Positions 6,738 to 11,546 of a stretch of DNA of 11,546 nt are shown one piece after another. Both the position numbers and the translations under genes were made by a program. The notes under the pieces are model-generated. The model searched no databases. It saw nothing but the letters and a program-made list of their open reading frames with translations, and was not told the origin of the DNA. The stretch is from Rhodospirillaceae bacterium UBA6219 (GTDB taxonomy: Bacteria > Pseudomonadota > Alphaproteobacteria > Rhodospirillales > Magnetospirillaceae), in the NCBI GenBank assembly GCA_002435715.1, contig DISD01000006.1, positions 1 through 11,546 on the forward strand, given 5' to 3'. Numbering within the stretch: the first letter of the stretch is position 1; every line of letters begins with the position of its first letter.

Positions 6738-7922
6738 ATGTACCAGTTTCAACCGACTCAGGCCCCTTATATCCGCCCCGGCGTGGTCATCCACGAACCG
6801 GATTCGGTGGTGGGCGGCTTGTTGGGCGATTTTGCCCTGGCATTGAAACAGCGCGGTTTCGCGGTGGCGGGCTGCGTGCGCCAGGGGGACCAGGTCTTGG
6901 ATTTGGCCAGCGGCTCGGCGGTTTCGCCGTCCGACCTGGCAGGTCATGCCGCCAAGGCGTTTCGCGCCGCCATGCGCGACGATTCCGACCTGGTGGTCAT
7001 CGACGATTTTTCCGCCTGCACCAAGGCGGCGAAACAGATGCTGGCCACCATCGTGCCCGGTCAAGGTCTGGCCCTGCCGGTGCTGTCGGCCATTCCCGGC
7101 GACCAAGTCCAGCATTGGCTGGATTTCGCCGGCCAAGGTGGCTCGATGGTCGCCCCCAAGGACAGCTCGCTGTGGCAATGGTGGGGGCCGGAACGGCTGT
7201 ACCGTGACCTGACCCTGGGTGTCGCCAGCGACGAAGTCCGGCAGATCGTCGTCGGTCCGCGCTGGCTGATGGTGGAAGGACCGGCGGGCGCCGGGTTGGC
7301 CTATCTGCCGCGTTCGGCCAAGGATTTGATCGCCCGCCTGCCGGAACTGCGCAAACAAAGCCTGCGACAATTGGCCGAATTGTCGGCGTCGTGGGACCCG
7401 CTGGAAATGGCGGTGGGCATCGCCGCCATCAACGCCCATTACAACCGTTTCGACCTGACCGCCGATATCGGCAACGGCGCCGACACCTTCCGGGGCGAAA
7501 GCGGCCGGGTGGTGGTGATCGGCGCCTTTCCCGGCTTGGCGGAAATCCTGGACAATCCGCAGGTCATCGAAACCGAACCCCGCCCCGGTGAGTACCCCAC
7601 CGTGGCCATGGACACGCTTTTGCCCGGCTGCGCGGCGGCGGTGGTGGCCTCTTCGACCATCATCAACCGCACCCTGCCCCGCATCCTGCGCCTGGCCCAG
7701 GGCTCGCGCATCGCCTTGGTGGGACCGGCCACACCGCTGAGCCCCCGGCTTTATCAATACGGTGTCGAAGTTCTGGGCGGCTTGATCATCCGTGACGTCA
7801 GGGGGCTGGCCAATGCCATCCGTGCCGGCGCCATGCCGCGCGAATTCACCCGCTTCGCCACCTATACCCATATCCGCCAAGCCCCGGGCGAGCTGACCAA
7901 GGACGCCACCGCGCGCGCCTGA
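6738..7922 (+). CDS. DUF2478-DUF4213-DUF364 fusion protein, putative molybdenum-handling protein
   Basis: The function is not established. The 394-residue product appears to join two modules. Residues 14-132 (GVVIHEPDSVVGGLLGDFA ... AGCVRQ ... LDLASG ... LVVIDDF ... LPVLSAI) follow the pattern of DUF2478, a P-loop-like family named for its occurrence beside molybdate ABC transporters; here I see no intact Walker A, so nucleotide binding may be lost. Residues about 150-240 (GPRWLMVEG ... SWDPLEMAVGIAAINAHYN) match DUF4213, and 256-370 (RVVVIGAFPGLAEIL ... SSTIINRTLPRILRLA ... LVGPATPLSP) match DUF364, the Rossmann-like putative heavy-metal chelation domain. It is convergent with mosBA, which supports a Mo role. 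The frame is open back to a GTG at 6627, but that extension is not protein-like, so I use the ATG at 6738, although no clear ribosome binding site precedes it. Family calls rest on remembered patterns. Confidence 0.8.
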   Translation: MYQFQPTQAPYIRPGVVIHEPDSVVGGLLGDFALALKQRGFAVAGCVRQGDQVLDLASGSAVSPSDLAGHAAKAFRAAMRDDSDLVVIDDFSACTKAAKQMLATIVPGQGLALPVLSAIPGDQVQHWLDFAGQGGSMVAPKDSSLWQWWGPERLYRDLTLGVASDEVRQIVVGPRWLMVEGPAGAGLAYLPRSAKDLIARLPELRKQSLRQLAELSASWDPLEMAVGIAAINAHYNRFDLTADIGNGADTFRGESGRVVVIGAFPGLAEILDNPQVIETEPRPGEYPTVAMDTLLPGCAAAVVASSTIINRTLPRILRLAQGSRIALVGPATPLSPRLYQYGVEVLGGLIIRDVRGLANAIRAGAMPREFTRFATYTHIRQAPGELTKDATARA

Positions 7923-7937
7923 TCACCCCACAAGCAT

Positions 7938-7972
7938 AAAAAAATCCGGCATCCCCTGCGGAATGCCGGATT
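7938..7972 (-). terminator. Intrinsic terminator of the mosBA operon
   Basis: AATCCGGCAT (7943-7952) and ATGCCGGATT (7963-7972) form a perfect 10-bp stem with a 10-base loop. Read on the minus strand it is followed by a T-run (7944-7938), as expected for a terminator of mosA, whose stop is 16 bp away. In the plus direction the stem is followed by CTTCC, so it would stop the convergent gene less well. Confidence 0.85.
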
Positions 7973-7987
7973 CTTCCAGGTCTTGGT

Positions 7988-8818
7988 TTACGACTGGGCG
8001 GCACCCGAGCGGATGATGGTGCCCACATGTTCGCCGCGCAAGGCGGCGGTCAAGCGTCCGGGAACCAGGCCGTTGACCACCTGCACCCGTTCCAGATTGC
8101 GGGCATTGGCCATCACTTCCACCATGGCACGATCCACCGGCAACGGTCCCTCGGCCTTGGCCAAATCGGTGCAATCCACCTCGGTCAGCAGCTTGGCCTG
8201 GGCCCCGTCGGCTCCGTTGGGATCACGGTCGTAAACGCCGTCCACGTCCTCGACGATGGTCAGACCCGCCGCGCCCAGGGCGTCGGCCAGCAGGAACGCA
8301 CCGGTGTCGGCCCGGTGAACGGGCAGACGCGAATGGGGGAATTCGTGGTGGTGATAGGGCGGGAAGGCGCTGCCGACCACAGCGCGGGCCGCCGACAAGT
8401 GAATGGCCAACTGATTGGCGACGGTCGGATGTTCCACATAAGAAACGCCTTCCGGGGCCAGCAACGAGGCCAGGATATGGCCGTTCTGCCCGGCTTCGCT
8501 GGCCGCCAACGGCGCCAACGAGCCCACCGGCAGGCCCAGATCCAGACCGACACCGTACAGATGACGGGCTCGGATACCGGCACCGGTCAGGATCAGCAAC
8601 CGGTGTTCGGGCAGGATTTTGCGCAATTCGGCGACCACCGGCAAAATGGCGTCGGCACCGCGATCCATGATCGACCGACCGCCGATCTTCACCACCTGCA
8701 GCCAGGGCAGCAGGCGGATGGGACGCACACCGGCAACCGGGCGGACCAGATCACCGTCCTGCAAGGTCTGGCTGGCCAGCGGCGAGGCAACGTGTTTGAT
8801 GGTATTGGCTTCAGACAT
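7988..8818 (-). CDS. mosA: Molybdenum storage protein subunit alpha
   Basis: Alpha subunit of MoSto, the (alpha-beta)3 cage known from Azotobacter vinelandii that packs many Mo or W atoms as polyoxometalate clusters with ATP-driven loading. At 276 residues it matches the length I recall for Azotobacter MosA and is recognisable throughout: RPIRLLPWLQVVKIGGRS (32-49), the amino-acid-kinase nucleotide loop; LLILTGAGIRARH (74-86); ASEAGQNGHILA (106-117); GSAFPPYHHHEFP (149-161), whose His156-158 include the alpha His reported to ligate clusters; HRADTGAFLLADA (168-180); and QVVNGLVPGRLTAALRGEHVGT (246-267). The fold is that of UMP kinase, but this is a storage protein rather than a kinase. It starts 11 bp after the mosB stop; its ribosome binding site AAGGA overlaps that stop, so the pair is probably translationally coupled. 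Confidence 0.95.
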   Translation of the reverse strand: MSEANTIKHVASPLASQTLQDGDLVRPVAGVRPIRLLPWLQVVKIGGRSIMDRGADAILPVVAELRKILPEHRLLILTGAGIRARHLYGVGLDLGLPVGSLAPLAASEAGQNGHILASLLAPEGVSYVEHPTVANQLAIHLSAARAVVGSAFPPYHHHEFPHSRLPVHRADTGAFLLADALGAAGLTIVEDVDGVYDRDPNGADGAQAKLLTEVDCTDLAKAEGPLPVDRAMVEVMANARNLERVQVVNGLVPGRLTAALRGEHVGTIIRSGAAQS

Positions 8819-8829
8819 GTCCGTAATCC

Positions 8830-9642
8830 TTAGCTGGCGGTGATGATGGTGCCGACATGCTCGCCGGCCAGAGCACGGGTCAGGTTGCCGGGAACCAAAC
8901 CGTTGATCACCTGCACCTCGCGGACGTGACGCGCCGCTTTCAGCAGGTCCAGCACCGGGAACTCAAGGATCGAATCATGCAGGCCCTTGGCCTTCATCTC
9001 GTCCACCGAAATCTTGGGGATGAAGGTGGGGTTCTTGGCGGTCTTGGGATTGGCGGTGTAAAGGCCGTTTTCGTCCTTCACGAAAATCATCTGCTTGCAG
9101 CCGAAGGATTCGGCCATCAGGAAACAACCGGCATCGGTGCGATAGGGGGGAATGACCCCTTCGGCGGCCGGGCGCATCCACAGCTTGTAGGGCGGCATGC
9201 CGCTGAACACCACCGCGTTGACTTCCGACAGCGACAACGGTACCGCCGACAAACCAGCACCGCTGACCACCGAAATACCGTACTTGGCCAGCAACTGCCC
9301 CAGCATGACGGCGTTCTGGTCGGCCACCGAGGACCCCAATTGCGACAAAACGCCCGCCGGCAGGTTCAGCCCGGCAGCGATCGAGTACAAGTGACGGGCG
9401 CGGGTGCCGGCGCCGGTCCCGATCAGCATCTTATGGGCCTTGCGGGCGGCGGCGATCTCGTCCACCAGCGGATAGACGGCCGAACGCCCCCGGTCGATGA
9501 CACTTTGGCCGCCGATCTTCAGCACGGTGGCATCCGGCAGAATGCGATAATCCGCCGCCGCTTCCGCCGCTTCCTGCAATTGCGGATCACTGAGGCTGCG
9601 CTGCATCAAAAGCGCTTCAAGCTCGGCCGTCGAGTGGCTCAT
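8830..9642 (-). CDS. mosB: Molybdenum storage protein subunit beta
   Basis: Beta subunit of the MoSto cage, first gene of the mosBA operon. The 270-residue product has the length and sequence character I recall for Azotobacter MosB: STAELEALLMQRSL near the N-terminus; ATVLKIGGQSVIDRG (38-52) for the kinase-like nucleotide loop; GTGAGTRARHLYSIAAGL (75-92); SSVADQNA (104-111); GMPPYKLWMRPAAEGVIPPY (148-167); RTDAGCFLMAE (168-178); VNGLVPGNLTRALAGEHVGT ending in IITAS. It shares the fold and C-terminal block with MosA, as expected of paralogous subunits. The ATG at 9642 is preceded by AAAGGTAGG about five bases upstream. Expression is probably controlled through the ModE-like sites 90-130 bp upstream. 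Very high conservation across distant species is normal for this protein and may reflect horizontal spread with nitrogen-fixation functions. Confidence 0.96.
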   Translation of the reverse strand: MSHSTAELEALLMQRSLSDPQLQEAAEAAADYRILPDATVLKIGGQSVIDRGRSAVYPLVDEIAAARKAHKMLIGTGAGTRARHLYSIAAGLNLPAGVLSQLGSSVADQNAVMLGQLLAKYGISVVSGAGLSAVPLSLSEVNAVVFSGMPPYKLWMRPAAEGVIPPYRTDAGCFLMAESFGCKQMIFVKDENGLYTANPKTAKNPTFIPKISVDEMKAKGLHDSILEFPVLDLLKAARHVREVQVINGLVPGNLTRALAGEHVGTIITAS

Positions 9643-9733
9643 GGGAACCTACCTTTCACATTCTTTCGGTCGCAAGGATTAAGGTGAAAGTGGTCCCACC
9701 AGCCCCCCCTGTCAATCAGAAAAATTATTTTTT

Positions 9734-9773
9734 CGTTATATTTCAATGCGTTATAACGCCGCTTAATATAACG
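9734..9773. promoter_or_regulatory. Two overlapping ModE-type molybdate-response boxes
   Basis: CGTTATA (9734-9740), CGTTATAACG (9749-9758) and TATAACG (9767-9773) build two inverted repeats, CGTTATA-N11-TATAACG, at 9734-9758 and 9749-9773, with the same 25-bp span and a shared central palindrome. Molybdate-bound ModE-type regulators bind CGTTATAT/ATATAACG-like dyads. The place upstream of the Mo storage operon makes ModE (or a MopA/MopB-like relative) the obvious candidate. The sign of control depends on which promoter is used. Confidence 0.75.
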
Positions 9774-9777
9774 CCAA
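9750..9777 (-). promoter_or_regulatory. Candidate mosBA promoter overlapped by the ModE boxes
   Basis: On the minus strand TTGGCG (9777-9772) is 16 bases from TATAAC (9755-9750), a 5-of-6 match to TATAAT. If used, the ModE sites cover it and would repress. An alternative -35, TTGACA at 9715-9710, lies below the boxes, has only a poor -10 (CACTTT, 17 bp), and would put the boxes in an upstream, activator-like position. Confidence 0.35.
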
Positions 9778-9841
9778 GCCGTAACATTTCCGACGCCACA
9801 GGCGCCTCAGGGCAAATCGCAAATCTTTGGTTTGGGGAAAA

Positions 9842-10654
9842 TCAATACCCGTCAGGCGACAGGCCGCGCGCCTTGCGCAGCTCGACCATGCGGGCGCGGC
9901 GCAATTGGTATTCCCCCAACCGCGCTTGACGGTAAGCCGCGGCGATCAAGCGCGCCTCGTCCTGAACCGCCGCCTGTTGCTGACGCCAAGCGCGTCGCTG
10001 CTCATCGACCCGAGCCGAGCTGGACGGCACCGGCATGGGCCCCTTGCCCGTTTTCAGACTGGGCAAGGCCTTGGGCGGGGTATAGGCGGCCACCTGGGTC
10101 CCCGAGCCATCCCACACCTTCATCAACCGAGCCCGATAGGCGGCGGCCAGATGCGGGGTTTGACTGTGATAATAGGATGCAGCGGTCACCCAATCGTCGG
10201 TGGCGCCAAAAAGCCCCTTCAGGAAGCGGGCGGCATATCCGACGTTGTTGACCGGATCAAAAGCTTCGTCCAACGAAGCGAAAGCGTCAGGGTGATACAT
10301 CAGGTTGATCTGCATGCAGCCGACATCGATGCTTTTGACGCCCTTCGACTGCAAACGCCGCACTTCGGCGATGGCCTCGGCCTTCGAGGGGAAATATTTA
10401 CCCTCCCCCTGCGAGGTCACCGTCCACGGCCAGGCAAGAGTTGCCTTGTTATCCCGGTCATAGCGCCCGGATTCGACCACCGAAATGGAATTCAGCAAGC
10501 GTGCCGGAATGCCGTACAGACGCTCGTTCTTGGCGGTCTCGTCGGAACATTGGGCTTCGGACGGCAGCGACGGCGCGGCATGGGCAGCCACCGACAGACA
10601 GCCCAAGGCCGCCATCCCCGCCACCACCACCATCTGACACCACCGCCCAACCAT
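9842..10654 (-). CDS. Secreted SLT-family lytic transglycosylase
   Basis: Probably cleaves the glycan strands of peptidoglycan in the periplasm. The 270-residue product has a signal peptide (hydrophobic core 8-24, likely cleavage after AHA at 24-26), then an SLT goose-lysozyme-like domain (about 36-185): the IPARLLNSISVVESG motif places the catalytic Glu at 61, followed by SIDVGCMQIN (108-117), the usual G-x-MQIN element, and VTAASYYHSQ (156-165). After a Pro/Lys linker comes an Arg/Ala/Gln-rich tail (about 214-262) predicted to be a basic helix or coiled coil. The ATG at 10654 is favoured over an in-frame GTG at 10663 because AAGGAG lies eight bases before the ATG and would overlap the GTG. 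It stands alone, separated from mosB by the regulatory region and facing signal-rich noncoding DNA upstream. A dedicated role (flagellum, secretion system) cannot be assigned. Confidence 0.9.
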   Translation of the reverse strand: MVGRWCQMVVVAGMAALGCLSVAAHAAPSLPSEAQCSDETAKNERLYGIPARLLNSISVVESGRYDRDNKATLAWPWTVTSQGEGKYFPSKAEAIAEVRRLQSKGVKSIDVGCMQINLMYHPDAFASLDEAFDPVNNVGYAARFLKGLFGATDDWVTAASYYHSQTPHLAAAYRARLMKVWDGSGTQVAAYTPPKALPSLKTGKGPMPVPSSSARVDEQRRAWRQQQAAVQDEARLIAAAYRQARLGEYQLRRARMVELRKARGLSPDGY

Positions 10655-10910
10655 CAGCGCCACTCCTTGGCCTCACAGATCAGACAAAACATATGCATGC
10701 TCTATGCCATTTGCGTTTTTGTTACATCCGGCAGATCGGCATGCCTGGAATGCGATGCCAAGAAATCAAGCATTTCAGTACCTTTAGCATTTTTTGCCGT
10801 TTTCGGGTGCATTTTCCCCTTGCGTGATCACCGGAAACCCCCTAATTATTGCACTGCAACAAACGGAAAGTCTTCTGACCTTTTTCCCTTGTTGCCTTTC
10901 TTGGACGTTT

Positions 10911-10964
10911 CCTCCCTAAACTTGAGCCTGCACTTCGGTGCAGGCTTTTTTTTGGCTGAAATCA
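10911..10964 (+). repeat. Terminator cassette repeat, copy R1
   Basis: 54-base element: CCTCCCT, a short A/T-rich spacer, GAGCC, a hairpin with a TTCG loop, a T-run, then CTGAAATCA. Copy R2 at 11364-11416 has the same order and shares all flanking blocks, while the stem bases differ but stay paired. Confidence 0.7.
10925..10953 (+). terminator. Strong intrinsic terminator (R1)
   Basis: AGCCTGCAC (10925-10933) pairs perfectly with GTGCAGGCT (10938-10946) around a C(TTCG)G tetraloop, followed by eight T (10946-10953). No protein gene on the plus strand ends here, so it must terminate an RNA starting between about 10660 and 10900. Confidence 0.88.
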
Positions 10965-10984
10965 AGGGGTTAGAGGAATTTCTA

Positions 10985-11010
10985 GTACATTAGTAAAATT
11001 CAAAATGTAC
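10985..11010. repeat. Inverted repeat GTACATT-N12-AATGTAC
   Basis: GTACATT (10985-10991) and AATGTAC (11004-11010) are exact reverse complements 12 bases apart. The right arm is part of the first 13-bp direct repeat. It may be another binding dyad. Confidence 0.4.
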
Positions 11011-11040
11011 GTGGAAAATGTACGTGCGGAATGTCCGTGC
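11002..11040 (+). repeat. Three tandem 13-bp repeats
   Basis: AAAATGTACGTGG (11002-11014), AAAATGTACGTGC (11015-11027) and GGAATGTCCGTGC (11028-11040) are head-to-tail with no spacer; the first two differ at one base. A related pair follows R2 at 11444-11469. They look like iterons or a cooperative operator. Confidence 0.75.
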
Positions 11041-11083
11041 CTGCTCCCTACTGGAAGCTGACGAACCATCGCCACCACCGGCT

Positions 11084-11102
11084 TCGGAAAGTGGCTTACC
11101 GA
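11084..11102. promoter_or_regulatory. Operator-like palindrome, copy 1
   Basis: TCGGAAA-GTGGC-TTACCGA: two 7-bp arms that are reverse complements except for one position, around 5 bases. Copy 2 (11131-11149) has identical arms and a different spacer, the pattern of a dimeric regulator site. Confidence 0.5.
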
Positions 11103-11130
11103 TTTCGACATTGCACCACCTCCATCTAAT

Positions 11131-11149
11131 TCGGAAAACGCCTTACCGA
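11131..11149. promoter_or_regulatory. Operator-like palindrome, copy 2
   Basis: TCGGAAA-ACGCC-TTACCGA, 47 bp from copy 1 with the same arms and arm spacing. Including flanks, 19 of 22 bases match copy 1 and all three differences fall in the spacer. Confidence 0.5.
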
Positions 11150-11254
11150 TTGGGGCTGGCTTAGCCCACAGCTACAAGAACGCCCCTGCACCGGCAGCTT
11201 CTTCCCCGTGGGGACGCCAGCGCCGATTTTTCCAATAAAATCATGTACTTAACT

Positions 11255-11272
11255 CACGAGCGTTCGCTCGTG
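11255..11272. repeat. Perfect 18-bp palindrome
   Basis: CACGAGCG-TT-CGCTCGTG, an 8-bp GC-rich stem with only a two-base centre. In DNA it could be a dimer site; in RNA a hairpin with a slightly opened loop. No T-run follows, so it is not a terminator. Confidence 0.5.
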
Positions 11273-11307
11273 TTACCCATGCCTGTACCCCATTCTGTTA
11301 CCCAAGT
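11271..11307 (+). repeat. Three TGTTACCC-type direct repeats, 12-13 bp period
   Basis: TGTTACCCATGCC (11271), TGTACCCCATTC (11284) and TGTTACCCAAGT (11296) follow each other directly after the palindrome at 11255-11272. The first and third share TGTTACCCA exactly. Confidence 0.5.
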
Positions 11308-11324
11308 TAGATTGCCCAGAATGC

Positions 11325-11405
11325 CCCGCCCGAAAATCGGTGCGGGATCGTTGAGGGGGCTTGCCTCCCTCAATTCGAGCCCCTGCTTCGGCAAGGGCTT
11401 TTTTT
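11325..11405 (+). ncRNA. Candidate structured small RNA 3' part: three consecutive hairpins ending in a terminator
   Basis: Reading rightward: hairpin 1, CCCGC and CCGA (11325-11333) with TCGG (11337-11340) and GCGGG (11342-11346), three-base loop and one bulge; hairpin 2, GAGGG (11353-11357) with CCCTC (11367-11371), enclosing GG/CT pairs; hairpin 3, the terminator at 11378-11405. Three adjacent stems plus a T-run are typical of a small regulatory RNA. The CCTCCCT of R2 lies in the 3' arm of hairpin 2. The 5' end is not defined; I found no good promoter. Confidence 0.4.
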
Positions 11406-11416
11406 GTCTGAAATCA
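11364..11416 (+). repeat. Terminator cassette repeat, copy R2
   Basis: 53-base counterpart of R1, 453 bp downstream: CCTCCCT, CAATTC spacer, GAGCC, hairpin with TTCG loop, T-run and CTGAAATCA. Flanking blocks are the same as R1, while the stem has changed on both sides, which points to selection for pairing. Confidence 0.7.
11378..11405 (+). terminator. Intrinsic terminator (R2)
   Basis: AGCCCCTGC (11378-11386) pairs with GCAAGGGCT (11391-11399) around TTCG with one C/A mismatch, followed by seven T (11399-11405). It ends an RNA from the 10960-11370 interval. Confidence 0.82.
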
Positions 11417-11476
11417 GCGCATTGGCAGCCCTTTGTACCTAAAAAAACGTACGTGCTGAATATCCCGGGCATCTGA

Positions 11477-11546
11477 ATGACCGCATCCAGTGGATCACAG
11501 ACCCAAGCACATGACGGTTCTCAGAGGAGGCCCCGTCCATTCGGAC
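11477..11546 (+). CDS. Possible start of an unidentified gene (partial, runs off the window)
   Basis: From the ATG at 11477 an open frame reads MTASSGSQTQAHDGSQRRPR and continues to the window end; a hydrophilic Ser/Gln-rich start followed by Arg is plausible for a protein N-terminus. No good ribosome binding site precedes it. An AGGAGG at 11525-11530 could instead serve a gene that begins just beyond the window, and another frame (ATG at 11511) is also open. Too short to decide. Confidence 0.2.
   Translation, partial: MTASSGSQTQAHDGSQRRPRPFG

Larger units (their letters stand above)
10655..11546. other. Signal-rich region without a convincing complete gene
   Basis: About 890 bp in which the open frames are short and run through terminators, so I call no complete gene. 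It holds two terminator cassettes that are diverged copies of each other, several tandem repeats and palindromes (listed separately), and stretches of lower GC around 10680-10900 and 10970-11020. It resembles a mix of small-RNA genes and operator clusters. The left third (10680-10900) would have to hold the promoter of the transglycosylase and of any rightward RNA, but I see no clear one. Confidence 0.6.

Noticed and set aside
4736..6739. Minus-strand frame of 667 codons
   Set aside because: Antisense to the HD-GYP gene, whose motifs are unambiguous; composition is shadow-like.
6354..7880. Minus-strand frame of 508 codons
   Set aside because: Antisense to the DUF2478/DUF364 gene and part of the HD-GYP gene; no motif, Gln/His/Gly-rich.
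8027..9687. Two plus-strand frames opposite mosA and mosB
   Set aside because: MosA and MosB are certain on the other strand; these frames are shadows.
9762..9778. Sigma-54 promoter upstream of mosB (TGGCG ... AAGC, minus strand)
   Set aside because: GG and GC are offset by 13 instead of 12 bases and TTGC is not present.
11002..11307. CRISPR array
   Set aside because: Repeats are only 9-22 bases, of several unrelated types, with no regular unique spacers and no cas gene.
11243..11476. 77-codon plus-strand frame
   Set aside because: It reads through the hairpins and the intrinsic terminator at 11378-11405, has no ribosome binding site and no recognisable sequence.

Overview
The window is high-GC bacterial DNA with mostly long genes. 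UbiD, a sCache/HAMP chemoreceptor, an HD-GYP protein and a molybdenum-storage operon together suggest a motile, probably diazotrophic alphaproteobacterium. A Magnetospirillum/Rhodospirillales-type host is my inference; no rRNA or other marker gene is present to prove it.

Layout, left to right. Positions 1-1234 (minus) hold the N-terminal 411 residues of a methyl-accepting chemotaxis protein, cut by the window edge at the signalling tip. Positions 1351-4558 (minus) hold a polyphosphate:AMP phosphotransferase (two PPK2 domains), a 30-residue membrane peptide gene, and ubiD (ubiquinone biosynthesis) with a TTG start; the peptide gene starts one base after the ubiD stop. Divergent from ubiD, 4724-6499 (plus) encodes a GAF/HD-GYP protein, a probable cyclic-di-GMP phosphodiesterase with an unusually long insertion inside the HD-GYP domain.

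The central region is a molybdenum locus. mosB-mosA (minus, 9642 to 7988) encode the two subunits of the Mo/W storage protein MoSto. Facing them (plus, 6738-7922) is a fused protein that I read as DUF2478 followed by DUF4213/DUF364, families tied respectively to molybdate-transport neighbourhoods and to putative metal chelation. A terminator separates the convergent genes. Upstream of mosB lie two overlapping inverted repeats of identical geometry (CGTTATA-N11-TATAACG sharing a central CGTTATAACG), which look like tandem ModE operators. I infer that MoSto is molybdate-regulated here and that the fused protein is a partner in Mo handling.

Positions 9842-10654 (minus) encode a secreted SLT-type lytic transglycosylase with a basic helical tail. 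The last ~890 bases (10655-11546) contain no convincing complete gene but are rich in signals: two diverged copies of a CCTCCCT-plus-terminator cassette 453 bp apart, two identical-armed palindromes (TCGGAAA-N5-TTACCGA), a run of three 13-bp direct repeats, a triple TGTTACCC-type repeat beside a perfect 18-bp palindrome, and a chain of hairpins ending in a terminator. These look like small RNA genes and regulator binding sites and are the least explained part of the window.
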